From Belliella buryatensis (lineage in GTDB: Bacteria > Bacteroidota > Bacteroidia > Cytophagales > Cyclobacteriaceae), in NCBI RefSeq assembly GCF_900188245.1, contig NZ_FZOK01000013.1, forward strand, positions 81,749-145,748: a DNA stretch of 64,000 bases, read 5' to 3'. The notes below the pieces were generated by a model. It made no database searches. It was not told the origin of the DNA and saw nothing but the letters and a program-made list of their open reading frames with translations. Positions 45,686 to 54,158 of the stretch are shown here, one piece after another. Positions within the stretch are counted from its first letter, which is position 1, and every line of letters starts with the position of its first letter. The translations under genes were made by a program, and so were the position numbers.

Positions 45686-46291
45686 ATGGCTTTTGAACTT
45701 CCAAAATTACCTTATGATTTTAATGCGCTAGAGCCGCATATTGATGCAAAAACTATGGAAATCCATCATGGTAAGCACCACAATGCTTATGTGACTAACT
45801 TGAACAATGCCATCGCAGGAACTGACCTTGAAGGTAAGTCTCTAGAGGAATTGATGAAAGTAGCAGGATCTAATGCTGCGGTAAGAAACAATGGTGGTGG
45901 TCACTATAACCACAGCCTTTTTTGGACTATCCTTGCACCAAACGGTGGAGGTCAACCTTCTGGGGATTTGGCAGCTGCTATAGATGCTAAGTTTGGTTCT
46001 TTTGATGCTTTCAAAGAAGAATTCAACAAGGCAGCAGCGACTAGATTCGGTTCTGGATGGGCTTGGCTTTGTGTTGATGAGAAAAAGGAACTTTGTGTAT
46101 GCTCTTCCCCAAACCAAGATAATCCTTTGATGGATGTAGCGGAATGCCCGGGTACGCCAATCCTAGGTCTTGATGTATGGGAGCATGCTTATTATTTGAA
46201 CTATCAAAACAGAAGACCTGACTATGTAGGAGCTTTCTGGAACTTGGTCAATTGGGACGAAGTAAGCAAAAGATTTGCAGCAGCTAAATAA
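45686..46291 (+). CDS. sodA: Superoxide dismutase (Mn/Fe family)
   Basis: 201 aa from the ATG at 45686; the frame starts 60 bases earlier without support. It removes superoxide. Metal ligands: H27 (EIHHGKHH), H76 (HYNHSLFW), D163 and H167 ([14 protein letters not shown]). The GPNGGG-like segment [10 protein letters not shown] and GSGWAWL favour the Mn-type or a cambialistic enzyme. No signal peptide. A terminator follows. It adds to the oxidative-stress genes at 8.9-14.7 kb. Confidence 0.96.
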   Translation: MAFELPKLPYDFNALEPHIDAKTMEIHHGKHHNAYVTNLNNAIAGTDLEGKSLEELMKVAGSNAAVRNNGGGHYNHSLFWTILAPNGGGQPSGDLAAAIDAKFGSFDAFKEEFNKAAATRFGSGWAWLCVDEKKELCVCSSPNQDNPLMDVAECPGTPILGLDVWEHAYYLNYQNRRPDYVGAFWNLVNWDEVSKRFAAAK

Positions 46292-46313
46292 TTAAGTTGC
46301 TTGATATCACCTC

Positions 46314-46349
46314 AAACCCTGTAGGCTTTCAGCTTGCAGGGTTTTTTTT
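46314..46349 (+). terminator. Terminator of sodA
   Basis: Stem AAACCCTG / CAGGGTTT with a 15-nt loop, then T8. Confidence 0.9.
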
Positions 46350-46411
46350 GTGTACCCAAAGCGAACAATCAAACTGTTCGGAATTGGAACAAAGATATTT
46401 TTTTGAATTTA

Positions 46412-46440
46412 TATAATATATTGATAATCAACATATTATA
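46412..46440. promoter_or_regulatory. 29-bp near-perfect palindrome, Fur-like operator
   Basis: The arms at 46412-46425 and 46427-46440 are complementary at 13 of 14 positions around a single central A, with core TTGATAATCAA. Aligned to the classical 19-bp Fur box, about 14 of 19 bases agree. It lies 78 bp before the ATG of the outer-membrane gene at 46518. Binding protein unproven. Confidence 0.6.
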
Positions 46441-46517
46441 AATTAAAATCCCTCTTGGCACTGCTTTTTCATACTGGTCTGTACCAAATAACTCAGACAC
46501 AATTAATTTCTAAACCA

Positions 46518-48950
46518 ATGAAAATTTCTATCCAAGTTTTTACCATCTTTTTTGCTTTTCTCCTAGGGGTCAGTAATGTAGCAGCAAAAGAGATTTCCAT
46601 CATTCGGGGGCAAGTTCATGATCAAAAGGGCGAAGCCTTACCCTTCGCAAATGTGATGCTGGTGGACGCTCAGTCCGAATCCATGATCACCGGTGCCGTG
46701 ACAGATGAGTCCGGAAACTTTATTTTGGAATCCTCTCGATCGGGAGAGTTTAAGCTGTTGGTTTCTTCCATAGGATTTGAAACCTTCAAGTCAGAGACTT
46801 TTCAGTTAAATGCAGGAGAGAAGAAGGACTTTGGAGCCCTCAGCATCACAGAAGAAATCGCAGCCTTGGGCGAAGTCACCGTAAGAGCCAATCGTCCTGA
46901 AGTCATCATCGAGCCTGATAAGACTACTGTCAACATAGAAGGCACTGTGATGGCAGAAGGCAATACCGCACTTGATGTCATCGGAAGGTCTCCAGGGATC
47001 TATGTAGATCAAGAAGGGAATATCAACCTCAATGGTCGCTCTGGTGTGACTGTGATGATCAATGACCGTCAGACATACATGAGTGCGGCGGACTTGGCTA
47101 ATTTTCTAAGAGCGATGCCAGCTGAAAATATCAAGAGTATAGAAATCATCAACAACCCAAGTTCGCGCTTCGATGCAGAAGGTGCCGCAGGGGTGGTCAA
47201 CATCAAGTTGAAGAAAAATAATATCGATGGTGTATTTGGCAATGTCCATGTAGGAGGACAGTATAATGGTCAATTTGCTCCTAATACTGGCGTGACAGTA
47301 AATGTGAAAAAAGGGAAATGGACGAATAATGCCAGTCTAAACTACAGTGAGTACGCTATCTACAACGATTTAGAAATTTTGAGAAATTTCCAGCTGGCAG
47401 AAGGTCTATCTGTCTTTGATCAGGATAGCAGGATCACTACTAGAGGCAAGAACCTGTTTTTCAATGGAGGATCTGATTATGAAATCAACAAAAACCACAG
47501 CTTGGGAGTCAGTGTACAAGCTTCTAGTTCCAATGGTACCGACATCAGTAAGGCATTGACACAAGTTAGCAATCCTGGTACCACAGATCAGAACTTCCTA
47601 AGATCTATCAATGATAGCGAGAATAGCAACTATAGGCTTTTTGGTAACTTCCATTACGTGGGTTTATTGGACACCTTGGGAACAAAGATCACTACAGATG
47701 TAGACTTCACCAAGATGCATTCAGATGCTGCTGCCACCTTATCCAACAGCTATTGGCTCAATGATGCTGAGGATCAGGCTTCTTTTGATAGGATTCGTAA
47801 CCTCAATAATATGGATTATACCATATTCACTGCCAAAGTAGACTTCACCAAGCCCTTTGGAAAGGGTCGCGTATTGGAGACAGGTTTGAAGGGAAGCTGG
47901 GTCAAATCTGACAATGACCTAGACCTTAGCAGGTCTATTGGAGAGGGGCCTTTTAACCCTGACCCAAATAGCAATAGATTCATTTACGAAGAAAATGTCC
48001 TAGCAGCCTATGCTTCTTATAAAAGTAAGTTCTCTGACAAAGTGAGTTTCCAAGCAGGCTTGAGAGGGGAATACTCTGATATTTTGGGTACTTCTGTGAC
48101 CTTGGAGCAGGAGAATGCACAGCGATATTTTGACCTGTTTCCGAGCATGTTTGTACAGCATAAAGTGAGCAAAGACTATCAAATCATCTACAATGCCAAT
48201 AGGAGGATCACCAGGCCTAATTACCGATTGTTGAATCCATTTGTGTTCTACATTGATCCGCTGACCACCGAGCGAGGCAATCCAAATTTAAGACCACAAT
48301 ATGCCCATAATTTTGAGATGAATCACGTGGTCAAAGGTGCCTACCAATTCAGCTTAGGCTATGCATTGACCACAGATGTATTCCAGCAAATCTTCGAGCA
48401 GGATCAAGAAAGTCGCACGACTACTACCTTCAATGCGAATTTGGATAGGTCTCAGAATATCAACTTTAGAGCCATAGTACCTGTGGAGATTACATCTTGG
48501 TGGAATACCAGCAATATGCTGCAAATGAATCATGCCCAATGGAAATCTCAAATCGGAGATGCACTCTTGGATGTGTCACAGTTTTCCTACATGGCAAGAA
48601 CACAGCACAACTTCATCCTTCCCAAAGGTTTCAAGGCAGAATTGATAGGGATGTACATGAGTCCGATGCTTTGGGGTCAGGCGACGATCGGTGCCATGGG
48701 TGGTATTGATGCAGGGGTGACCAAGTCCTTTGCCAAGGATAAGCTGACATTGACGGTGAATGGTACTGATCTATTGAGGACACAAGTGATCAGAGCAGAT
48801 GTACAGTTTGATCAGATAGACACCTTCTTCAGACAGTACAGAAGTAATCAAGGCGTAAGATTGACCCTGAGATATAAGTTTGCACAGGGAGAAAGCTTCC
48901 GTGTATCCAATAGGAGTGGCAGTACAGAGGAGAGAGATAGGTTGAATTGA
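46518..48950 (+). CDS. TonB-dependent-receptor-like outer-membrane beta-barrel protein
   Basis: 810 aa from the ATG at 46518, which opens a proper signal peptide (MKISIQVFTIFFAFLL...). Domain order: carboxypeptidase-regulatory-like beta-sandwich (about 30-120; RGQVHDQKGEALPFANVML), plug (about 130-230; NTALDVIGRSPGIYVDQEGNINLNGR... GAAGVVNIKLKK), then a long barrel of the OMP_b-brl_3 type with ERGNPNLRPQYAHNFE. Such proteins import large or scarce ligands with TonB. A Fur-like palindrome 78 bp upstream suggests iron or iron-chelate uptake, but this is inference. There is no SusD partner, so a glycan role is unlikely. Confidence 0.88.
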   Translation: MKISIQVFTIFFAFLLGVSNVAAKEISIIRGQVHDQKGEALPFANVMLVDAQSESMITGAVTDESGNFILESSRSGEFKLLVSSIGFETFKSETFQLNAGEKKDFGALSITEEIAALGEVTVRANRPEVIIEPDKTTVNIEGTVMAEGNTALDVIGRSPGIYVDQEGNINLNGRSGVTVMINDRQTYMSAADLANFLRAMPAENIKSIEIINNPSSRFDAEGAAGVVNIKLKKNNIDGVFGNVHVGGQYNGQFAPNTGVTVNVKKGKWTNNASLNYSEYAIYNDLEILRNFQLAEGLSVFDQDSRITTRGKNLFFNGGSDYEINKNHSLGVSVQASSSNGTDISKALTQVSNPGTTDQNFLRSINDSENSNYRLFGNFHYVGLLDTLGTKITTDVDFTKMHSDAAATLSNSYWLNDAEDQASFDRIRNLNNMDYTIFTAKVDFTKPFGKGRVLETGLKGSWVKSDNDLDLSRSIGEGPFNPDPNSNRFIYEENVLAAYASYKSKFSDKVSFQAGLRGEYSDILGTSVTLEQENAQRYFDLFPSMFVQHKVSKDYQIIYNANRRITRPNYRLLNPFVFYIDPLTTERGNPNLRPQYAHNFEMNHVVKGAYQFSLGYALTTDVFQQIFEQDQESRTTTTFNANLDRSQNINFRAIVPVEITSWWNTSNMLQMNHAQWKSQIGDALLDVSQFSYMARTQHNFILPKGFKAELIGMYMSPMLWGQATIGAMGGIDAGVTKSFAKDKLTLTVNGTDLLRTQVIRADVQFDQIDTFFRQYRSNQGVRLTLRYKFAQGESFRVSNRSGSTEERDRLN

Positions 48951-49085
48951 AAGTAAAGTTGTTAATTGTTAAAAACGTTAAACGTTAAATCAGCAGCAAC
49001 TGCCAAGCTGCTAATTAGAGACATATCACTTAAATAGAAAATAGATTGGATTAGGTTAAATTAGATGGGTAATACCCAGTACAAA

Positions 49086-49120
49086 ACAAGCCCCAAGGGT
49101 TCCTTGGGGCTTTGTTTTTT
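49086..49120 (+). terminator. Terminator after the outer-membrane receptor gene
   Basis: Stem GCCCCAAGG / CCTTGGGGC with a 3-nt loop, then a T-rich run (TTTGTTTTTT). Confidence 0.9.
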
Positions 49121-49220
49121 GAGACAATTTGCTATAAAGATGATAGGGCTACGCCTCTTTAAGACCTTTTGTTATTAGGTGTGATTTTTTGGCTTGTATT
49201 TCATCTTGTTTTGCATATGA

Positions 49221-49319
49221 CTACATGTTGTAATTAAGCTTTTCCAAAGTTGGTTTGAAGGTCAAACAAACCTTATTGAGAAAGCAGAACTTTGGAAAAG
49301 CTAATAATGACGACATGAA
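49221..49319. repeat. Large imperfect inverted repeat (palindromic element)
   Basis: The core arms AGCTTTTCCAAAGTT (49237-49251) and AACTTTGGAAAAGCT (49288-49302) are a perfect 15-bp inverted repeat. The outer flanks continue with looser pairing (CATGT..GT.ATTA) to 31 nt each. The 36-nt centre has a smaller hairpin (GTTTG AAGGT CAAAC). It resembles a REP-like or MITE-like element; copies elsewhere cannot be checked here. Confidence 0.75.
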
Positions 49320-49432
49320 TAACTTATCCGACGAGACGGATATAATTCCGAAGAGTCGGGATCGAGTTAAATAAAACCCAATTAAATTGGTTGTTGGTCT
49401 AATTGCGGTTCTACATTTTAATTTATAAACTC

Positions 49433-51985
49433 CTACCTTCCCGTGCCTGGATTGATGGTGTCACCGAAGAAGATGGCGTTCATAAAGAGCTTGTTGGTGC
49501 CAAACCAGAATGCTCTGAAATTGGGATTGTCTACAAAGCCAATGACCCGTCCTCTTCCGACAGTCGCTACTTGTATCCCCGCAGAGCCGTTGATTTCTTT
49601 TAGGTTGCTTGGATGGACATAGCCACTGGCCAATGATTCTTTTTTATACAGCATAGGATTGGCAAAGGGATTCTCTGCTGGCAGCATGAATTGATTGGAA
49701 TTTCTAAAGGTGAAAATATCTTGAGCTTCATAACCATAGGCTAATGGATGGGTAAGGTCCAGCTTGGCGTTGAAAATGGCTCCACCTGTGACTCTTGCAC
49801 CCATGGTATTGGTATAATCAGCGTAGGCATTGGAGGCAAAAGTTGGCTGAGTTTCTTGCTCCTTGAATTTGAAGTTGCCGATTTCTTGTGCTGCAAGCCA
49901 AGTGAGGGCATTTCCCCTAGCGATCAGCGTTCCTCCAGCACTTGTCCAAGCTTTGATCCTATCGGCGCCAGATTTACCGAGGCTGTTGTAGTTTCCATTG
50001 GGAAGGATGATGGTATTGTACCTGCTCAAGTCTGCATTGCCGATGCGATCTACGGGGAGTAAGGTGACTGGCATCTCAAAGCGCTGATCGAGCAAATGCC
50101 AAATCTCTCCAGCTTCACTGCTAGACACCCCACCTTCTACCAATAGGGCGATCCTAGGCTGCTCCAGGACATCTATACTAGGTGAGCCAAGGTTGACACC
50201 TTTGGTGTAGCCAGAGTTGATGGCATGGATTTGGAGCCCAGAATTTTCCGCTAGTTTTTCAAGATCAGCGAGCATCTCTCTGTCTGATACATTCTTTTGC
50301 CCTTTGCTTACTAAGATGGTTCCTCGGTTAAACTTTTTCCCATCTTGGCTTTCCCATTCAGCATGGCTGACTCGCACGAGGTAGCCTTTTTGCATCAAAG
50401 CATAAACAGCTTTGGGCGCATAGTACTCTCCCCATTCGAAAGCGTAAGCAAGCGCTCCAGCTTCCCCGTGGACTGTTCCAGGGATCAATGCACTGTTTTT
50501 ATCGATTTTTTCCACACTGGCAAGATTCAGAATCCTGCTGCTGAGTGCCATGTATTCTAGGTTGAAAGCCATGGGCATGGTCCAAGCAGATACATCATAG
50601 AAAAGGCTGTCTTGGAAATTTGTTCTGTCCTCGAAGATACCCTTAATAAGCCTGTATTGGGGCTGGGTGAGGGGGACGATGTAAGCTTTATCCTTCTTGA
50701 ATTCTACACCATTGACTGTGATGTCTTCCATCAGTGCAAAAACTTCCACATCATGCTGAGCAATCATATCGGCCAAGTGGAAGGTTCTTCCCCCATCAGT
50801 TTTCGATCCAAAGATGTAGGCTTTGTTGGTATCTGTGTCTGACTCGTTTTTGGCCTCTCGGTAGAAATCTCTCAGGTAGGTATTGAGTTCCTTACGCAGA
50901 TCTTTGGCTGCCTCGAAGGAAGAGAGGGTGGTATTGAACTGATTTCTGATCGTAAACTCAAAAGTAACCGGGCCATAGATGCTTTCTTGGAGGTGTCCCC
51001 TTGAGGATGCTTGCTCAAAGAGAATTCCGATCGATCCTTGTACGTCAGGATAGGTAGAGCCTTTTCCGTAGTAGAAGTCATCAAAGTTTTCTTGACTGTA
51101 ATACAGGGATCCAATTTTATCCAGGTATTTGGCGTGATACTGTGCTATTTTCTCTGTGAGGTCAAAGTTTCGTTTTGGGGTCAAAGGGTGATTTCGTGCA
51201 GGTACACCTGGCTGGAAGAAGTAGGTGCTATTGGTGCCCATTTCATGAAAATCCAATTGGATATTGGGTAGCCATTCTTGGATGACAGCCACTCTATTTC
51301 TGGATTCGGGATGCTGCACGGGCAGCCAGTCCCTATTCAAGTCAAACCAATAATGATTGGTCCGACCTCTTGGCCAAGCTTCGTTGAGTTCTCTGCTTTC
51401 AGGGTCACCATTAAGTTGATAGCTTTTGTGGGAATTGACCCAAGAGGCAAATCTATTGACGCCGTCAGGATTCAGCGCGGGGTCAAGGACAATCACTATG
51501 TTTTCTAAATCATTGGCGATTTCCTCTGCTGCGGCAAAATGGTACGCTGCCAATAGGGATGCATTCACCGCAGAAGCTTCATTGCCATGAACAGCGTAGC
51601 CGGCATAGACTACAATGGGCATCTTGTCGAGATCTACGCTGGCATTGGCTTGGCGGAGTTTTTTACGTTCAGCTTTGATGTCATCAATTCTATCCAAGTT
51701 GGAGGGACTACTGATGGTCAGCGTGACTTGAGGGCGCATTTCGTAGGTTCTTCCAATTTCTTCAAAAACAACTCTATCAGAGGCCTCTGCCAAAGCTTTC
51801 ATGTACATGACCACTTGGTCGTGTGAAGCATGCCATTCCCCCACCTCAAAGCCGAGCACTTGCTTGGGTGTAGGGATGGATGAATTATAAGTGTAGCCTT
51901 CAGGCAAATAATAGGAAAGTTCTATCTGAGCATAACTCAAAGAACTGATCAGGCAGAGGATAGCTAATAAACTTCTTTTCAACAT
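49433..51985 (-). CDS. M14-family zinc metallocarboxypeptidase, exported
   Basis: 850 aa from the ATG at 51985; a TTG 36 bases upstream is also in frame. The start MLKRSLLAILCLISSLSYAQ is a signal peptide. Peptidase domain (about 30-370): zinc ligands in VHGNEAS (HxxE, about residue 130) and the later His in DFHEMGTNSTYFF, and GILFEQASSRG near the catalytic Glu. A long C-terminal part (about 370-850) includes a glutamine-amidotransferase-like fold (RIALLVEGGVSSSE... NTIILPNGNYN). It is a paralogue of the edge gene at 1-1302. Likely degrades extracellular peptides. Confidence 0.93.
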   Translation of the reverse strand: MLKRSLLAILCLISSLSYAQIELSYYLPEGYTYNSSIPTPKQVLGFEVGEWHASHDQVVMYMKALAEASDRVVFEEIGRTYEMRPQVTLTISSPSNLDRIDDIKAERKKLRQANASVDLDKMPIVVYAGYAVHGNEASAVNASLLAAYHFAAAEEIANDLENIVIVLDPALNPDGVNRFASWVNSHKSYQLNGDPESRELNEAWPRGRTNHYWFDLNRDWLPVQHPESRNRVAVIQEWLPNIQLDFHEMGTNSTYFFQPGVPARNHPLTPKRNFDLTEKIAQYHAKYLDKIGSLYYSQENFDDFYYGKGSTYPDVQGSIGILFEQASSRGHLQESIYGPVTFEFTIRNQFNTTLSSFEAAKDLRKELNTYLRDFYREAKNESDTDTNKAYIFGSKTDGGRTFHLADMIAQHDVEVFALMEDITVNGVEFKKDKAYIVPLTQPQYRLIKGIFEDRTNFQDSLFYDVSAWTMPMAFNLEYMALSSRILNLASVEKIDKNSALIPGTVHGEAGALAYAFEWGEYYAPKAVYALMQKGYLVRVSHAEWESQDGKKFNRGTILVSKGQKNVSDREMLADLEKLAENSGLQIHAINSGYTKGVNLGSPSIDVLEQPRIALLVEGGVSSSEAGEIWHLLDQRFEMPVTLLPVDRIGNADLSRYNTIILPNGNYNSLGKSGADRIKAWTSAGGTLIARGNALTWLAAQEIGNFKFKEQETQPTFASNAYADYTNTMGARVTGGAIFNAKLDLTHPLAYGYEAQDIFTFRNSNQFMLPAENPFANPMLYKKESLASGYVHPSNLKEINGSAGIQVATVGRGRVIGFVDNPNFRAFWFGTNKLFMNAIFFGDTINPGTGR

Positions 51986-52086
51986 GGTCTTAACGATTTT
52001 TTTGATGCTTATTTTCTTCAAAAAAAGAATTTAATGATAATTTTTATTAGTTTCGTTCAGTTAGTTGTAATCAAATCAACATTGAA

Positions 52087-52305
52087 ATGGAATTAATTGA
52101 ACCTTTTGGAATACAATATTGGATATTGGCACTGGTAGTTTTGTACGGTGTTTTATGGCTTTGGTGTTTGATTGACTTGATCAAGTCCGAATTTACGGAT
52201 AATTCTATAAAAGCCCTTTGGCTTTTGCTTTTGGTGTTCCTAAATCCATTGGCACCTTTTCTTTATGGTCATTTTGCTAGAAAACAAAAATTAAGAACGA
52301 GATGA
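52087..52305 (+). CDS. PLDc_N-type small membrane protein (first of three)
   Basis: 72 aa with two membrane segments, the second reading LWLLLLVFLNPLAPFLYGHFARK. It fits the phospholipase-D-nuclease N-terminal (PLDc_N) domain: a first span, a short charged loop (DLIKSEFTDNSIKALW) and a second span ending near P-x-Y-G. It has no catalytic domain. It overlaps the next gene by 4 bp (ATGA). Confidence 0.85.
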   Translation: MELIEPFGIQYWILALVVLYGVLWLWCLIDLIKSEFTDNSIKALWLLLLVFLNPLAPFLYGHFARKQKLRTR

Positions 52306-52553
52306 ATTTAATGTTTATTGGTGGAGTTAGCGGAGGAGTATTTTTGATCCTTGGGTTGCTAAGTTTCATTTTCTTCGTGCTATGGGTCATTACCATAGTC
52401 AATGCTGTTCAGTCTAATTTTAAAGATCCTAACATGAAGTTGATATGGATTCTGATTATCTTATTTGGTAATTTCCTAGGGATGGTTCTTTATTGGATTA
52501 TTGCACCTGGACAAAAAAAGAATGATTTCAATCAATTTAATCACCTTAAATAG
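52302..52553 (+). CDS. PLDc_N-type small membrane protein (second of three)
   Basis: 83 aa: two membrane segments around AVQSNFKDPNMKLIWILIILFGNFLGMVLYWI, again PLDc_N-like, then a polar tail. Its start overlaps the preceding stop by four bases. Six bases separate its stop from the third gene. Confidence 0.88.
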   Translation: MNLMFIGGVSGGVFLILGLLSFIFFVLWVITIVNAVQSNFKDPNMKLIWILIILFGNFLGMVLYWIIAPGQKKNDFNQFNHLK

Positions 52554-52559
52554 AAAGCG

Positions 52560-52736
52560 ATGTTTGGACTAGGAATAGTAGGTTTGTTGATCTATGCCTA
52601 TACGATTTACGATGTGTTGACAAGGAGTTTTGGTGCTCGTGGCAATGATAAAATTGTGTGGATCCTTGTAGTGCTCTTTTTGCCGCTCTTGGGCACCATA
52701 CTTTGGTTTCTTTTTGGGAGAAAGGGGACAATCTGA
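52560..52736 (+). CDS. PLDc_N-type mini-protein, 58 aa (third of three)
   Basis: A short frame from ATG 52560 to TGA 52734-52736: MFGLGIVGLLIYAYTIYDVL, then a loop with NDKIVW and a second span LPLLGTILWFLFGR. It has the same two-span plan and the conserved DKIVW...LLGTILWF pattern of PLDc_N proteins, so it is a real gene although very short. The plan and order make a tandem family of three. Confidence 0.82.
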   Translation: MFGLGIVGLLIYAYTIYDVLTRSFGARGNDKIVWILVVLFLPLLGTILWFLFGRKGTI

Positions 52737-52780
52737 GTTTTTTGTAAAGGGTGTGAAGGTTCGAGGAGGGAGTTAATCTT

Positions 52781-52883
52781 CTTGGTACAAAGTGCGATGT
52801 ACCATGTACAAAGTACCAAGTACCAAGAGTGGTCTACTCTATAGTTTTCTCTGCGTTTTTCTTGTGTCCCTTGTGGTTTAAAA
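52781..52883. repeat. Low-complexity intergenic repeat DNA
   Basis: CTTGGTAC (52781-52788) is answered by GTACCAAG (52813-52820), and GTACCAAG occurs again at once. The following part reads like the CTCTGCG...TTGTGGTTT text that recurs between genes in Bacteroidota. It may act as a terminator-like or spacer sequence. Confidence 0.4.
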
Positions 52884-52891
52884 AACCCAAA

Positions 52892-53800
52892 TCAATCTCC
52901 TCCGCCACTGGAGAAGGTTTTGTCTAGGGCGGATTCTAAGCTTGGGTATCGGAATTGGAAGCCTGTAGCTTCGATTTTTTTGGAAGAGACTTTGTTGCCA
53001 CCTGTTACCATTTGGGCCATTTCTCCTAGGACGATGGAAAGTAAAAACCCAGGGACGCCAACGCCAATGAAAGTTTTATTTACTCTATCGGCTGCAGCTT
53101 GGGTGAGTTCTCTATTGGTGGATGGCTTGGGTCCTACAGCGTTGTAGATGCCATTTACTTGGTCATTTTCTAACGCAAAGACAAACATGCGGGCAAGATC
53201 CTCGATTTGTATCCAGCTCATCCATTGACTACCACTACCCAATGGGGCAGCCACAGGTGGCTTAAGCATTTCTGGTAATGCACCTCCAGTTTTGTCGAGT
53301 ACGATTCCTATTCTTAGCATGGCCGTTCTGAGGCCTAAGTCGGTGAGCTTTTTGCTTTCTTCTTCCCAGGCTATCACAACTTGAGCCAAGAAATCCGAAC
53401 CAGCTTGGCTTTCTTCGGTCATCAAAGTGTCGCCCGTATTGAATCCATAATAACCGACTGCACTTGCAGCGATGAAGCTCTCAGGCTTTTGTTCTGATTT
53501 TTCGATGGCTTCTCGGAGGAGTTGTGTGGAATGTGTTCTGCTATGGAGAATGGCTTGTTTTCTCTTGGCTGTCCAACGCTTATCTGCCACACCTTCTCCT
53601 GCAAGATGGATGACTGCATCTGCCCATGATATGGCTTCATTATCGATTTTCATTTGATCTACATCCCAAAAAAATGATTGTTGTTTGTTTTTATCTGGGG
53701 ATCGACTTAGCCATGCGACTTGATAGCCTTTGCGTTCTAGATGTGCCGTAATTCTTTTGCCTACTAAACCTGAGCCCCCGGTAATTAAAACGTTTTTCAT
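52892..53800 (-). CDS. TIGR01777-family epimerase-like protein (SDR39U1/YfcH type)
   Basis: 302 aa. Extended short-chain dehydrogenase fold: NAD(P) site MKNVLITGGSGLVGKRIT, then WADAVIHLAGEGVADKRWTAKRKQAILHSR, an intact SAVGYYG motif, and GSGSQWMSWIQIEDLARMF. The family is common and its reaction is unknown. Single gene, divergent from the fluoride riboswitch region. Confidence 0.93.
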   Translation of the reverse strand: MKNVLITGGSGLVGKRITAHLERKGYQVAWLSRSPDKNKQQSFFWDVDQMKIDNEAISWADAVIHLAGEGVADKRWTAKRKQAILHSRTHSTQLLREAIEKSEQKPESFIAASAVGYYGFNTGDTLMTEESQAGSDFLAQVVIAWEEESKKLTDLGLRTAMLRIGIVLDKTGGALPEMLKPPVAAPLGSGSQWMSWIQIEDLARMFVFALENDQVNGIYNAVGPKPSTNRELTQAAADRVNKTFIGVGVPGFLLSIVLGEMAQMVTGGNKVSSKKIEATGFQFRYPSLESALDKTFSSGGGD

Positions 53801-54026
53801 GGTATGATTTCTTTAATACAAAAGTCTAGACTGATGGTGTTTGTTTGATTTAAATCAGAAGTTAATCAATTTTCTTGCCACAGAAAACCAATTTAGAGGA
53901 TTATTGGTGAGAAATCGTCGAGCGTCGGTTTTACCCAAAATATCGAGCTTGGGAAAATTTCCTACTATGATGAAAACTAATATTCATTAAATTATCTTTT
54001 TAAAGTGGAATTTAGATCAAAAAAGC

Positions 54027-54034
54027 TATTTTTG
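54027..54034 (+). promoter_or_regulatory. -7 element of the fluoride riboswitch transcript
   Basis: TATTTTTG matches TAnnTTTG and lies 7 nt before the riboswitch, so the transcript should start at its 5' edge. No TTG at best spacing. Confidence 0.5.
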
Positions 54035-54040
54035 TTTTTG

Positions 54041-54100
54041 ACAGGCGATGGGGTTCCGCCTTACAACCGCCCATTTTTGGTGCTGATGACTCCTACTTCA
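54041..54100 (+). promoter_or_regulatory. Fluoride riboswitch (crcB motif)
   Basis: The conserved pieces occur in the right order and spacing: GGCGATGGGGTTCCGCC, then TTACAACCGCC, then GCTGATGACTCCTAC at the 3' end, the strongest mark of this RNA. It lies 60 bp before the CLC-type antiporter gene, the best-known target of this riboswitch. The segment CCTAC could pair with GTAGG next to the ribosome binding site (about 54152), hinting at translational control; that pairing is inference. Confidence 0.93.
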
Positions 54101-54158
54101 ACCTTATTTTCCTTCCTTTCGAGGAGGATTTCATCTTTACCTCTTGTTGGAGTAGGCT

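Larger units (their letters stand above)
48951..49432. other. 482-bp intergenic region with terminator and palindromic element
   Basis: It contains the terminator at 49086-49120, the large inverted repeat at 49221-49319, and two short tandem hairpin-like motifs (ATCCG ACGAGA CGGAT near 49325 and CCGA AGA GTCGG near 49348). No reading frame of note. Confidence 0.6.
53801..54158. other. 358-bp leader region with promoter and fluoride riboswitch
   Basis: It holds a -7 element (54027-54034) and the riboswitch (54041-54100). The left 200 bp show no other structure. Confidence 0.6.

Noticed and set aside
46455..46517. Upstream extension of the receptor gene
   Set aside because: The signal peptide starts at 46518 and no family sequence precedes it.
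46518..48950. SusC-like glycan importer
   Set aside because: No SusD partner, and the barrel is of the OMP_b-brl_3 type.
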